DNA of 64,000 bases. It comes from Polytrichum commune. Its lineage: Eukaryota > Streptophyta > Polytrichopsida > Polytrichales > Polytrichaceae. Location: positions 48,700,440-48,764,439 of the forward strand of contig OX485807.1 of assembly GCA_950295325.1 (NCBI GenBank). The letters are read 5' to 3'. How positions within the stretch are numbered: the stretch's first letter is position 1; each line of letters opens with the position of its first letter. Positions 13,690-26,300 of the stretch are shown piece after piece. The notes beneath the pieces were generated by a model. The model was not told where the DNA came from. It worked only from the letters and a program-made list of their open reading frames with translations, and did not search any database. The position numbers were made by a program, and so were the translations under genes.

Positions 13690-13925
13690 ACCATACATGG
13701 ATGAGTATGAGACAAAGCCTCTCAAAGTAGGACAGTCTCAATCACATGTGTTTCATCCAATTGTACATAACCATGCCCATTTCAGGCCTGCAACTACAAG
13801 TGTCCATCACCAATATCAAAAGCCCGATCAATTGGGCCAATCGTTTTCCTCCTCTTCCATATGGCTTGCTAGGGGCATAATTCTATTATCAAAACAAGAA
13901 TTCATTACAAACTTGTTATGATGCA
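13690..13925 (-). pseudogene. NLR-tail-associated repeat remnant
   Basis: This stretch matches the far 3' part of the NLR-derived pseudogenes at 45830-46213, 48500-48850 and 52400-52838, sharing a CATGCCCATTTCAGGCCTGC block. Only the tail and downstream part is kept here; no leucine-rich repeat remains. The assignment rests on the better-preserved copies. Confidence 0.5.
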
Positions 13926-14099
13926 GAATATATGAAACTTGGTTTCGATAATTGGCATGGATTTCATACAAATTTCAATCATCCATGACAGTACTTGTAA
14001 ACTTATTCATAAGAAGTGTCATTAGAAAAGTTACCATAGTGACATAAAATACCATATGACGCTAAATACAATATTTAGTGTTGATAAATTAGGTAACTA

Positions 14100-15900
14100 G
14101 AGTTGTTATAGTTTGAGGTACGTTTTACCATTTGGTTTGATGTTTTCTAGCTACTCAGGGGCGACTCATGAGGGTTCATGGGTCACATTTTGTTTCTAAA
14201 GATTCAGTAAATAAGTTCAAACCCATAACATCGTATAGATTCATAACACTATCATGGATTTGAATTTTGTTATGCCATGGCATTCTATTTGCCTATGGTT
14301 CTAAACAAATAGAACAAATTATTATGGCATTCTATTATGCGCTCGTCTACAATGATTCTCTCTTGCCTTCAACGATAATGTGAAAACTCAAGTACATCAT
14401 AATGTATCCTCATATTAGAGAGGCAATTTAGTGAAGACCTATTCTTGATCAAATTACAACACTCAAGTATTATCATTATATGTCATGGCATTTAAATATG
14501 TAGACAACAAACACCTCCCATCGAGCTTTGGTTTGGGGTTGTCAAAGACATATTAGTGAGAGCTGGAGAGTCATGTGCGCAAGCTGGCTAGATTCTTTCG
14601 AAGGTTGCCCTTTCATGTCTAGCTCCTCCCTAATCTCAGTTTGCACACTAATCCTATAAGGGATGCATTAGATGTTGTGTGTCTCTTTTCCTTTATATTG
14701 AAGCATTTTGCGACCACATCTTGCAAGCGATGTGCACGCTCATAGGCATAGTAGCTTACATTACAACAAGTCAATTACAAGCTCACTATTAACATGAAGT
14801 TAATCTTGCTTAACACGTGAATCTAACTTCCTCGTAACTTTGAGGTTCACTTGCAAGTTGAATTATCCTTACCCTTAAGCCACTACAAAGAACTTTTCAA
14901 ACTGCATGTGGTGGCATGTGCAATTTGAGCACTCCACCTAAGGACCTAACTTGATCGCAAACTAGTGGGATCGATTCATAAGTAATGTATATTATCCCCC
15001 ACCATGCCAAGGAAAATCTCCCAAATCTTTTTCACCTCTAGGCAAGAGAATTTTAAACATGTTTATATTCAGTTAATCAATAGGAGAAAACTTGTCCATT
15101 CCAATCATCCATTCCAACTAGTTTGTTATAACTCATGACAAGAAAATGCATAAATAAATCATTTTTTGTTGACAATCGGAGGTTTTTGGTTGCAATGTCT
15201 CCAACAGAAGTCACCACTTCACCAGTGACAACTTATAGTTAGATCATCTTGCATCCCATGAACGGCATTAGGTAAGCCTTCTACGGGTGTAGGCTTCCAA
15301 TTAACAACCACAAGTGGCCAATCGTTACAACACCAACAAAGAAGCTTCAGCAACACCTGGAGCAGTCATATCATGGCCTTGGTTGATACTTTGCCCACAG
15401 TAAGTAAGTTTTTAAGCCTCTTTGCTGCACTCTGCTTAGCAAGCTTAGCAAGCTGGTTCCCCTTGGTACTGAGCCAAAGAAAGCCACATGCTGCATGAGG
15501 ATAGGCTGGTCTTTGAACTCAAGAAGAAGAAGAAGAAGAAAGACCTGGCCAATGCTAAATTTGCACCTATACACAACTACACTACATATTGTATTTACTA
15601 TCACCGATTCTATGGCTGGGGATTCGTGGCACTCATGTATTTTCATTAGTGAGAGTTCATTCATCTTTGCGGATGAGATGAACCACTTTAGACACTACCT
15701 TACGTCGTCAGTTCCTTATTTCAAGGGTTTTAAAAATACCAAGTTTTAGTAGTTCTAAATAATCCTAGTCTAATCTAACATTTAAGGCAATAATACAAAG
15801 AGGGTTAGACATAAATAAATAATAATAATAATAATAAATGCCTCTCTATAGAAGCAAGTGGGTGCATCATGCATTGACAACCTATCATTACTAGTCTGGT
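14100..15900. other. Gene-free stretch
   Basis: No gene is supported. An AAG run lies near 15520-15542 and an AAT run near 15818-15838. Around 14590 a stretch resembles sequence near 50710 (an AGATTCTTTCG motif), suggesting more NLR-related debris. Confidence 0.45.
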
Positions 15901-15954
15901 TATTTTTAAGAAATTAATATGGGCGGACATTAAATATCCCCTCACGAACTTTTG

Positions 15955-16305
15955 GGCGTGTCAGATCCGGGTTGGAACAACCCTCTAAAGAAATTTATGA
16001 ACCCGACCGAAAATTGTTGCCCATCCCACCCTACTTCGAAAAAAACATTGCCCTTGCTTTCTTGAAGGTTGTTTTACTACAAATCCCATATTGAGTGCAC
16101 TTCACCTTCAAGGTCTAAAATCCAATATATGTGTGCACTTCCAATTAGTAAATAAGCAATTGATTAGGATTTCATTTGAGAAGTGAAACCACCAATAAAG
16201 CACGTAATTAACTTGGAGGTCAAAAACATTACAAAATCCTCATTAACATTGAGGTTATAATTTTGTGACTTACCATTTAAAATTATCTTTGTCATTCTAA
16301 TGATA
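15955..16305. repeat. Single-arm copy of the NLR-derived repeat
   Basis: It aligns with 49612-49920 and, inverted, with 50410-50705: the same order of a CCGACTTC-type block, CACCTTCAAGGTC, the CAATATATGTG block, GGATTTCATTT and the GAGGTTATAATTTT block. It is therefore a third copy of the segment that forms the large inverted repeat near 50 kb. Confidence 0.75.
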
Positions 16306-17500
16306 GATTAGTGCAAGTGTTCATAAGATGACCAAAATGAAACAACGAAGATAGAATATAAAACATATAACAAAAAATAATATAAATATCAATTTTACTT
16401 TTTAAGTAATGTAATATAATGTAAAAATAAATGATATGTTATTTGGAATTAGACTTGTGGGACAATGTTATGGATGGGGTATACTCAAAAAATCTTAAGT
16501 TTCTGACTATAGCCTATCTAAAATAATGTATATTATTTTAGAATCCTCATCACATATTGTATTATCTTTAAAATCACATGGTGTATATTATTTATTTTAA
16601 ATTAAATTTCATTATATAAACAACAACAACAATGAATTGATTTTCTTAGTTTACCAATTTATCGTAAGGTGATATATATTATTTTAACATATTACAAATG
16701 TTTAAGCAATCACACCCGTGCAAAATAAATGAATTATGAACAAAAAAATGTCTATGACAATACGTCATAATTATATATTGCACACGTTGATATCTTGCAA
16801 TATTTATCAAAATAACCATGTCAAATTAAAGCCACATCATGGCCTTGGAAACAACTCATGGGAGGTCAGAAAATAGGCTTAGAGCATCCAAGGCCACATC
16901 ATTGCCCCTTGCCAACTAATTAATATTTATAAAATAACTATGAGGGATAAAATAGGTCTTACATGCCAACTCGGAGGTGTTTCACTAAAGTAAGCTCCAT
17001 CCGAGCTTCTTGATGAACTCATCCGATTTTTGTTACTGGATGACTTTACTTGAGTGCCACGAATCTCTGGCCCAATTCTATGCACCAGTACTCATTGTAA
17101 ACCACCCGTGTAGTGTCACCAACAATAAATGTAAACGTAATTACATTATTTGCCATTCCTTAGCATTATTGATTGACAATGTTCCAATTATTATCACTTA
17201 CTGATTTCTTTTTCATCCAAACTTCAATCATCCATCACAATATTTTATTACAACATTGTTAGAATGCATAATATACCAAACTAGAAGCATTGAACTACAT
17301 TTAAGTTTGGACGACATTACTTGTAAACTTATTCATACGAAGCGTCATTAGAAAAGTTAGCACGGTGACATAAAATACCATATGAAATTAAATACATTAT
17401 CTAGTTTACTTAATTTAAAGAGCTAAAATCAACTAAAGATTGAGAACTGCCCAAGATACAACAATGTGCAAGCTCTATATTGTGATTCACAAGCCATGTT
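16305..17500. other. Gene-free AT-rich stretch
   Basis: No coding frame, RNA gene or recognised repeat end is visible. The composition is very AT-rich from 16320 to 16800. Confidence 0.5.
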
Positions 17501-17790
17501 ACTATCAGTGTATATGTTTGACAAAGTTTTTGGCATTTGACACGCAAAAAGTTGTAAAAAATGCACATTAATTGACACGCACAATTTAGATGTTGACATG
17601 TAGTGTAATTTGTCAAGAAAAAAACCACACGTCAATTGACATTTAAGAAATTATAAATAACACATACTCCTAGGCATGTGACATTGGAATGGCATTTTAG
17701 AAAAAAATGTAGATGCCGATTGACATTCATTTTCGTTATTGAAAACTTCATGTGACACTTTAGGTTTGAAGTTGGACGTCAAATGAAATT
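17500..17790 (-). mobile_element. Internally deleted derivative of the hAT element at 20.6-22.1 kb
   Basis: The left half (GACACGCAAAAA start, CACGTCAATTGACA block near 17625) is the reverse complement of 21955-22110. The right half (GATTGACATTCATTTT block and the GTGACACTTTAGGTTTGAAG block) is the reverse complement of 20665-20770. The transposase-related middle of the larger copy is missing, as in typical non-autonomous derivatives. A 26-bp near-identical direct repeat around CACAAGCCATGTTACTAT lies on both sides (about 17472 and 17790). Confidence 0.7.
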
Positions 17791-19680
17791 GTGACTCACA
17801 AGCCATGTTACTATGGCATCACTTGTTGGGGAAGAATACTGTATATTCAGAAAATGAAATCCTCGCATGAAGGAAGAGGAAGCGGATAGAGCAAGGAAAC
17901 TTGCTCATCATCTTGGGCAGTTCTCAATCTTTCTTGCATTTTGCAAAAAGTTTAAACTTCATGTTGTCCTTGGTCTTGTTACTTTTTGTTTTTTGGTCTA
18001 TATTTTTGACACAAATTGAAAATCTAATTGCAAGAAAGGACCCAAGATATTACTTTCTGTCTTTGAAAACTAGATGTCCCTTGATGGTGGGATCAACTGT
18101 GACTTTGTGTTCACGGGTAGATCACTTAGTGCATTTTAAAAACGACGTGCGGCATAATATAGAGAGGATTAAAATCATTTGAAATAAAAATTATAAAAGA
18201 ATTCCAAATAATGAAGGGGCCATTAAATGTAGACAATCCCATTATAAGTAAGTTAGATGGACATAAAACGTGGGCCATTATTTTTTGTAAAATTAATATA
18301 GGGGTTGAAGATAAGGATCCTATGTGTTTTCATCATAACAGTGTTTGCAATGGTATTACTTTGTTATGGTATTCTATGTGTTTTCTTCATATCTCTATTT
18401 GCAATGGTATTATTGTTTGCACCCTTCTTTGTTTCCATGCTTTCCCTCAATTGTCAACACTCGTCAATTGCGTTAGGAAGTAGATTAGCTTTTATTACTT
18501 AAAAGGAATATAAAGTACAAAATTTTTACAGTGACTTGGACAATATAAGTAATGGAAGGCTGCAAACAAATGGGCCATTTTTGAAATTTAAGTAATTATA
18601 GGGAAGCTTTAATTCAACCCTTGAAGGTAAATAGCCCCAAAACAAAACAAAAAAACCCCTAGCCGCACGTGGTGTACAAAAATGCCTTAGAGTGATCTAC
18701 CCGTGTTTGTGTTTCTTCGTCCTCTTAGTATGCTTGGCTTGTAGATTGGCTCCCGAGTTAACAAATCACTGCAGCACTAACCTTAGCGAAGCTCATCCCT
18801 CCTCACGATGCTTCGGAGCACCGTTTAAGACTTAGGGAATGGGAGGAAGCATCCTCTTCCCTTTGCGTAAGAAGGCGTTCACACAATGGGGCATGTTCCC
18901 ATAGGGTTCCCAAGAAGAGAGAGAAGAGAGCGAGAGACCCGGGGGTGGACTCTTTATATTTGGAAACCTGAATGATGTGCGTGGGTGACTATGAAAACAA
19001 ATTCTCTACATACAAGAAATTTATAGAGGAAAACAAATGTATATGTACTAATGGTAGGCTAGAAAATGAACTCGTGTATTTATACTTAGTTTTTCAATTC
19101 AGTGTGATCATGCCTCGGCCATCTACTACCGCATACACAAAAAGAACATGACACATATATAGGCCTTTATTACATGTCCGACCCACTTTCAATTCCAATG
19201 AGAAAAGTCTTTGAACACTTTTTCATCCATAGTTTGCACTAGACAAACAAAGACAAGAGTACAATAACTTACCCGCAATCCAAAGAGCAAAACTCAAGGG
19301 AGCCGATGAGCACTCTGAGAGTCTCAAGTTTGAGAAAACCAAGAACCGAAATGCAAACCCTAATAACAAGAATATTGGACCACATAGTCCTTGGAGACTA
19401 TTACCATATGACAACAATATAGATGAAAAGGTAAATTGAATCAAATTAACACAAAATTTATTGTCAAATTTTTCTCTAAAGCTTAGGGCCCCTAATTGTA
19501 CATCTACCTTTAATTCAATGTTCTTATTACTCTTTTAAATGTACACACTAGAGAAAACAAAATACCTCTCCCTTATGTATATTATTTATGCTAATGCCTC
19601 AAGTGATACCCCTCTTTACACTCACTTTAAGTCGTACATGGTATGAATAGGACTTCCATCTCCCGAGAAGAGAGAGAGAG
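17790..19680. other. Gene-free stretch
   Basis: Two plus-strand frames near 17901-18182 and 18211-18502 have hydrophobic stretches but no family resemblance, no splice support and the same composition as the flanks, so I do not call them genes. Nothing else was recognised. Confidence 0.4.
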
Positions 19681-19684
19681 ATAA

Positions 19685-20330
19685 TCTATATCCTATAGTC
19701 ATTGAGGCATTGTGTGTGTGTGTGGGGGGGGGGGGGGGTCTTATAAAGATCACGCCATTCATAGAAATTATCAAGAAAATGTCTACAGACACATGGATCC
19801 AATTGTTGTCATCATATCGGATCCCAAAAATTCTCCCCACCATACAAACCATACTCTTAAGTTGTATCTAATAGTTACATACATGACCATTTTTGACGAT
19901 ATCCTATGTTATTCGTACCATTTTATTGTAATTTTTTAATTTCTCTTCATGGTACCCCAAAGTCTTCTACACATTTTGTGACATAACCTCCATGTATTAA
20001 ACCCATGATGCTATCATTGATCTCACGTACGTCTCTACGCACACCTTTGTATCCTCTTCCCAAGTCAGAAAAAAATATGGAACTACTAAACTACACATAA
20101 GACCCAAAAAACAAACAAAAAAACTAATCATTTCAACGACTACAAATTCTGTGAATTTTTGGAAATTTTCTCAACATTGAAAATAAATACCTAAGGGTTT
20201 GGATGCTGACCTATGCTTTAGGAAATTGCTCCCGTTAAATTCAAGACATGGGATCTGAAGTGTAAACTTTCTTCTAATTCAAACACCATTGGGAGATCAC
20301 TGGATGCCTCTCAAATTATGCCTCCCTCTC
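19685..20330. repeat. Dispersed repeat R1, copy 2
   Basis: It matches 12820-13390, with an expanded GT/G run at about 19713-19738 where copy 1 has a short G run. Confidence 0.8.
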
Positions 20331-20639
20331 CAAGGCTAGTGTTGCTCTATTGTGTTGTAACAAAACTTCACGAAGTTTCTTATTTTGCTAATTGGTAACC
20401 AGCCCGTAAGCCCTCCTTAACCGTAATCACATTATCCTTCTTATGTGGTGATTAGGGTGATTTTTATCTTGCATTGTTAATCGACACCCGTGGTAGTAGT
20501 CCGATAACTGTATTTTTGGCCCCGATATCCTCGGGGTATTCGGGTTGTTGTCCGGCCGATTGTGTGGCTAAGTGCCATAGCTGATTGTTGTCCGAGCTTC
20601 CTTTTCCATTTTTTGTGGTTCTCCTCTCTTTTTCATTTG

Positions 20640-22110
20640 AGATTTGTGGTGAACAATGTTTGACTAATTTCATTTGACATTCAACTTCAAATCCAAAGTG
20701 TCATGTGACATTTTCGAAAACAAAAATGAATGTCAATTGACATAATGTACAATTTATTCTAAAATGTCACCTCAATGTTGGGTTACACAATATTTTGTAA
20801 AAATTAATATTTTGAATAATCTAAATACAAACTTAATTTGTAACAAAAAAAACTTTCAATTGAGCGTAACTATTCATTTGTCTCCCATGTTTCTCCAAAT
20901 GTTGAAGATGGTAGCCCAATCCATTGCATCCACTTCAAGCCCACAGAGGGTTACCCGCATACTGGGAGCATCAAGGGTCTTCAAATAATCTATTGCCCAA
21001 GTGGCTCTTGATTGCATTTTGTTTGAAGAATCCTTGCTTAGAAATTGCTATACTTGATAAAATGAGTATATTTTTTTTTGCTGAAGTTGCATAAATTTAG
21101 GCCAATTTGTGTGCCATTCCAAATTGCTACCACATATGCATCAAGCCTCAAATATTGTTTTGTTTCTCACACTCAAGTTGAAGTGTTTCCATAAATTCTA
21201 GGAGTTCTCCCTTACACATGTCACTTTCTTCTTTAGTGTATTGAAACTTCAACAATATCCTTTTGAGTCCTAATTCGGTATTTGTGTTTCGGTCACCATC
21301 ATCACTTGGATAATTATGAGGGCTGAAAAATTTGCTGGAAGGTCTGGGTTATGATCATTCAAAGCATGAATATTATTTTGCACATAACATGCACCCAATA
21401 ATATACATTGTTATAGTTCATTGGCCCATCAAATGCCAATGCATGAATGATACGATCTCTTGTATTGTTTTCATAACTCAACTGAAGATTTCATGTAGAT
21501 TCTCTGAAGAATTTTCCCAAATTATTGCTTGTACGACCAAACATAGGTCCTTTCCCGGATTAAAAATGACGTGATAAAATTGAAATAGTGATATCAATGG
21601 TTGCACTAATAGTTGGATATCAACCATATCATATTGAAATTTGATATTCAATTTATTCAACTCTTGTAAAACATCTACAAGCAAGTTCAAGTAAATGGAA
21701 CTCAAAAGAGCACATGATCTTATACCAATGTGGCTCTTCATCTTTGAATAATTCTAATAATGTCGGCATGCATTGTAGTAAGTGGGTCATGACATTACCT
21801 CGAGAAAGCCACCGTACTGCATGAATTTATAAAACCACTATAGAATCTTCTTCAAATACATCCTTCAACAATCGTTTTAGCTCGTTGCGTCGATTTGTAC
21901 TACTTGAAATATAATTTATAATACTTAAGTTGCCTAACAATATGTGTCATTTCAATTTCTAGCGTGTCAATTGACGTGTGTTTTTTATCTTCACAAGTCC
22001 CAATATGTATCAACTTCTAAATTATGTGTGTGAATCGACATGAATTTTCTTGGTGCAAGTTTTTGCGTGCCAAAAATGAAAAATTTGCAAAAATTGTCAA
22101 ACTTATACAA
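20640..22110 (-). mobile_element. Decayed hAT-type transposon
   Basis: Minus-strand transposase remnants lie between end sequences that recur, inverted and adjacent to each other, at 17500-17790. Both ends carry GTCAATTGAC palindromes (about 20730 and 21965). The coding part is broken by many stops and shifts, so the element is dead. Element ends were inferred from the shared sequence with the deleted derivative; exact termini and the target duplication were not established. Confidence 0.65.
20870..21905 (-). pseudogene. hAT transposase pseudogene (DUF4371 / hAT-dimerisation type)
   Basis: Two blocks are recognisable on the minus strand. Near 21715-21840 the frame reads RWLSRGNVMTHLLQCMPTLL followed by a LFKDEEPHWY block; the RWLSRG motif is a hallmark of zinc-finger hAT-family transposases. 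Near 20875-20990 it reads LCGLEVDAMDW followed by IFNIWRNMGDK, the style of the C-terminal region of the same proteins. Several in-frame stops (for example just upstream of the RWLSRG block) and shifts lie between them. The N-terminal zinc finger was not found. The transposase would have excised and reinserted the element; this copy cannot encode it. Confidence 0.7.
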
Positions 22111-23155
22111 TGTATCCAATATCTGCTATCCGTAAGGTGGAGGCATCTATAACTTCTCAAATAAGAGAGTTTGCATCTATTTAGAAGGAGTAATAGCATG
22201 TAATTTTTTTTCTTGCATAGAGAAACAAATTCTATTGAGAATGCTATTATTTATTATTTATTAATTCTCAAAAACAGGGAAATTGTTACAAATTTCTAAG
22301 CAATAATGTTTAGGGTAACACGAAGTTGATGAATAGGTTAACCCATGACCGCTCATCTGAATGTTGATGCTTGGCTACAACAGTTGGGTGCAAGCATGGT
22401 AAAGTAGACCAAAAAAATGCTCTGGTATACTAAAACCATAATTTTTTTGGTCAATGGCCTAAAAGTAGTAGCAAAGAGTTATTTAAATTGGAATTTTTTT
22501 TATGATGACCTCTATTGTTGTGTTAAATACTCAAATGTAGAATATCAAGTTGAGATTTTCAATACTTAGCATCAAAAGTGATGCTCAAAAACAAATGGTT
22601 GAGTCTGGTTTTGGATGTAGATTTAATGACCTTAACTATTTTGAAGTTAGAATTTTTTTTATTCCTTGAATTCATTATCTACTTGAGGGCATCACCACAA
22701 AAATTTGTAAAAAACCAATGTAATTTTATTATATTTTAAACAAATTTTAGACAGTCACTTATTCAATATCACCTACTTGCACGCCACTTGCACCGTCTTC
22801 TAAAATAGGTAGACTTTTCTTGGAATTCTTTTTGTCATCATAAATTGCTTGGCTTCGTAGATCAAGATGTTTATAAAATGTCTATGGTTTATTTCTTCAC
22901 AAAATTCAAAGTTAGTACATAAAATTGAATCACTTTCACTTAACACTAGGCAAGGATCAGGAGTTGTCCACTTTACCGTGCTTGCACCCAGTTGTCAAAA
23001 CTTCTATGAGGGCAATCAATCACAAGCCGCCACCACATCAACTTGAACTCCGTTTGCCTAAAAACTATAGATCTCATTTATGTCAACATTACATGACCCT
23101 AGTGAGCGGTTCAATGGACATGGTTAACTATGGATGCCTCAACCTTATACGACAT
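22105..23155. repeat. Dispersed repeat R2, copy 2, split by an insertion
   Basis: 22105-22386 and 22989-23155 together match 11868-12300. The break is the MITE-like element at 22387-22988. Confidence 0.8.
22387..22988. mobile_element. 602-bp MITE-like insertion with TIRs and a 6-bp target duplication
   Basis: The ends are inverted repeats: GGTGCAAGCATGGTAAAG at the left and, read inverted, GGTGCAAGCACGGTAAAG at the right, with 21 of 23 terminal positions matching (22387-22409 against 22966-22988). CAGTTG flanks both sides (22381-22386 and 22989-22994). The paralogous site at 12128-12133 is unoccupied. No coding frame lies inside, so it is non-autonomous. Superfamily is uncertain: a 6-bp duplication is not diagnostic. 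Confidence 0.85.
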
Positions 23156-23490
23156 ACGTTTCTAAGCACACCTTTGTGCCCTCCCCAAGTCAGAATCTGG
23201 AACTACTAAACTATACATGAGAAGCAAAAATAAAATCTAGTTGCTTTCACATTACCCTAATCATTTTAACGACTATAAATTCTGTGAATTTTTCAATTTC
23301 TTCTCAGCATTGAAAATAAATACCTATGGGTTTGGATGCTGACCTAATGCCACGCCTTATGCTTTAGGAAACTGCTCCTGTTAAATTTAAAACGCGGTAT
23401 CTGAAGTCTAAACTTTTTCTAATTCAAACACCAGTGGGGGATCACTGCATTCCTCTCAAATCATGCCTCCCTCTCCAAGGCTAGTGTTGC
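23155..23490. repeat. Dispersed repeat R1, partial copy 3
   Basis: It matches the second half of R1 (12820-13390), beginning at an ACGTTTCTAAGCACACC-type sequence. A TA run follows at about 23627-23646. Confidence 0.75.
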
Positions 23491-24819
23491 TCTATTGTGT
23501 TTTGTAACAAGACATTCAGTTCATTAGAAGCATTAGAAGTGATTTAGAAATACGTGAGCTAAAAGGCAGAGTTGCCACCTTGAAAAATTACGCATGACAT
23601 GCAGTTTCAATCAAGTAAAGTATGTAACTATATATATATATATATATCACCGCTATAGCCAACAGATTAACAGAGATGACAAGAGAACACGCTGCCCTAA
23701 AGTTATTATAAAACTTTACCCGAACATCAAACTCCCAAATTAAAGGATTGACTATCCATGTGCTAAAGGCCGCTTTACACACAGACCAAGAGCCATGACC
23801 ATAAAAATCTAAAGGCTCTTGAAAATCATCCAAAGGTCGTGCATAATGTGGGAAATAGAAATTCAATTTTGCATTTCATAGTGCAAATTGAAAGTGGACC
23901 ATGTACATGGACTCCAACATATGCATGGGTTCGGTTTCCCAACATGGCAATATAATATTTCTAGGAGCCAATGGCGATTTAACTTGATTGCCTCGGCCCC
24001 TAGTTATGTATAAGATCCACCTTGTTTCGATGGGCTTAACATAATATCCGGTAGACCATGAAACATTATCCACTTGGTGCCATGTAGATTTTCCATCCAT
24101 TCGCATTTCTTTGGTCGCTCGGGCCCTCAAGGTTTGCTGTAAAGTGGCCCTAAGAGCAAAACCTTTGGCACAACCCAGTTGCTCTAGAGACGGAATTTAA
24201 TGTACGTCATTCAAATTCTACAACTGCACAAGCATAAGGGGAGGGAGATACATGTCCACACTCCAAGGCTAAAAAATGGGAGTGATTTGTAGAGCTATCA
24301 AGGTTTTATTTGGGTTTTGTGAGGATCAACATGTTGGTTGCACAATGCATAATGAAGAATGCCATTTGGTATTTTATTTTATTTTATTTTACCCAAATCT
24401 AAAGATGGCAATATGATGCACTTGTTTCCTCAACAATAAAGTTAGCTCACAAGGTAGGAGGTATCATGGATGCTTTGTTGGCAACAACGTAGGTTGAGTA
24501 TGTAACATTTGATGCGGAGTTGGCACTAACCCGCCAAAACCACGTTGCATTGTTGGTTTTTCTCAACCTTTTTGTTAGGTTTTTGTTCTAAAGGGAAAAA
24601 AGACACCTTACTATTTTTGTGCAATTTAGGCTCATAAAGTCAAAAGAAACACTCAAATTATTAGAGTTGCCGAGCTTGAAACAAGGTGTAGATCAATCAA
24701 TGGAACATGGTTTTAAAGCTGATGATGGAGATAGTGCACAAAGAAAGAGTGGAAGTATGGAGGCTAATGTTCAAGAGGAAGAGAAGGAAGGAAAGTCAAT
24801 TTAGAGTTGAGATTCACAG
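23490..24819. other. Gene-free stretch
   Basis: 23768-24130 resembles 12300-12540 (an AAGAGCCATGACCAT-type block), so this is further dispersed repeat. A hydrophilic plus-strand frame at 24619-24804 ends just before the LTR-B insertion; I cannot assign it and doubt it is a gene. Confidence 0.4.
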
Positions 24820-25168
24820 CAATGTGTGAGTCCAAAATTGATGCCCACATTGGTTGTTAACACTTGTAAATCATTACAAGTGGTGTTTTGGTGATTTATG
24901 ATTATTCACAAAAATATAGAAAGAATGAAGCTTGAAGAAAGCTTAGTTTGAAGCATTAGGCTTTTGTGGAGTGGATTTAAGTAGGAGAAGGACAAACCTT
25001 GGTAAAGTTGGTAGGTAGAAAGCCAAGGTTAGTTAAATGTTTGAATTAGGATCCTTGTTGATCATTTGAGGGAGGAAGGCTTAGGAGATAGGATTAGAGC
25101 CTACAAAGTAAGAGGAAATCTCGAGGGCTTATCATGAGCCTTGAGGGTGCTCACCCCCTCAAACTCAC

Positions 25169-25175
25169 TATATAA
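25169..25175 (+). promoter_or_regulatory. TATA-like box of LTR-B
   Basis: TATATAA sits in a stretch conserved between LTR-B and the copy at 41825-41831 (CTCACTATATAATCCCTCA here), followed by a pyrimidine-rich run typical of plant LTR promoters. The role is inferred from position and conservation. Confidence 0.45.
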
Positions 25176-25470
25176 TCCCTCATTTTTCCCTCACTCATCC
25201 TCTCTTTCCTTTGTGCTCCTTGGCACTCCACGTGTTATAAGTGTGGGTGCGTGGGAAGCAAGATAAGAGGACGTGTGTGTGCATGGATGTAAGGTTAGGA
25301 GCCAAGGCTAGTTGGCCTTGAAGAGGGCTTGACCTCTTGTTAGTAATAGTTGGGCGTGAATGATTTAAAGTTTAATTTATGGCTTTGTTTGAATACTTGG
25401 ATTTACATTGATTAGCCTTATACTTATGCGGATGTGCAAAGTCTTTTATTGGAGCATTTAGTTTTGTTGG

Positions 25471-26110
25471 ACTTCATATGAATTTTTGAGAGCCAAAAAA
25501 CCGAGACTATGTCCAAACTTCCAAAAACTAGTGAAAAAATGTAGATTCAAAGGGAACAACGTAGAATTGCAACCATATACTTTGTGGCAGTAAAAATATT
25601 ATTACATATTCATGTAGAGGACTTCATTACCTATCCATGGATACCAAGAACTCATTTTTTGAACTTCATATGAATTTTTGAGATCCAAAAAACCGAGACT
25701 ATGTCCAAACTTCCAAAAACTAGTGAAAAAGTGTAGGTTCAAAGGGAACAACGTAGAATTGCAACCATATACTTTATGGCAGTAGAAATATTATTGCATA
25801 TTCATGTAGAGGACTTCATTACCTATCCATGGATACCAAGAACTCATTTTGTGGACTTCATATGAATTTTTGAGAGCCAAAAAACCGAGACTATGTCCAA
25901 ACTTCCAAAAACTAGTGAAAAAATGTAGGTTCAAAGGGAACAGCGTAGAATTGCGACCATACACTTTGTGGCAGTAGAAATATTATTGCATATTCATGTA
26001 GAGGACTTCATTACCTATCCATGGATACCAAGAACTCATTTTTTGGACTTCATATGAATTTTTGAGAGCCAGAAAACCGAGACTATGTCCAAACTTCCAA
26101 AAACTAGTGA
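25471..26110 (+). repeat. 192-bp tandem repeat, 3.3 copies, inside LTR-B
   Basis: ACTTCATATGAATTTTTGAG recurs at 25471, 25663, 25855 and 26047, exactly 192 bp apart each time. Copies differ by only a few bases. The last copy is cut after an AAAAACTAGTGA motif at about 26109. The array is absent from the related LTR at 41124-43227. Confidence 0.95.
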
Positions 26111-26300
26111 CACACTCTTATAGTGTTTGACTTATGATGTTTAGACTTAAAGTGTTGGATTCATTAGGTAGGAAGGGGTGTGTGTAACTTTTGAATGTAT
26201 TGGTGATTGACCATTGAGGTTGAACTTAGTAATGGAATGTAAAGGCCTGTAAAGGAGAGGCCACCATAAGTTACACAAGTATTTGTTAATACTTAAACTT

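Noticed and set aside
17901-18502. Hydrophobic open frames that could be small membrane proteins.
   Set aside because: No start context, family resemblance or splice support; composition equals that of the flanking AT-rich DNA.
24430-24600. Ty1/copia RNase H fragment (an EYVTFDAELALT-like reading).
   Set aside because: Too short and broken by stops; the resemblance is not strong enough to annotate.
25471-26110. CRISPR-like array.
   Set aside because: The repeat units are contiguous 192-bp copies with no unique spacers, in a plant LTR.
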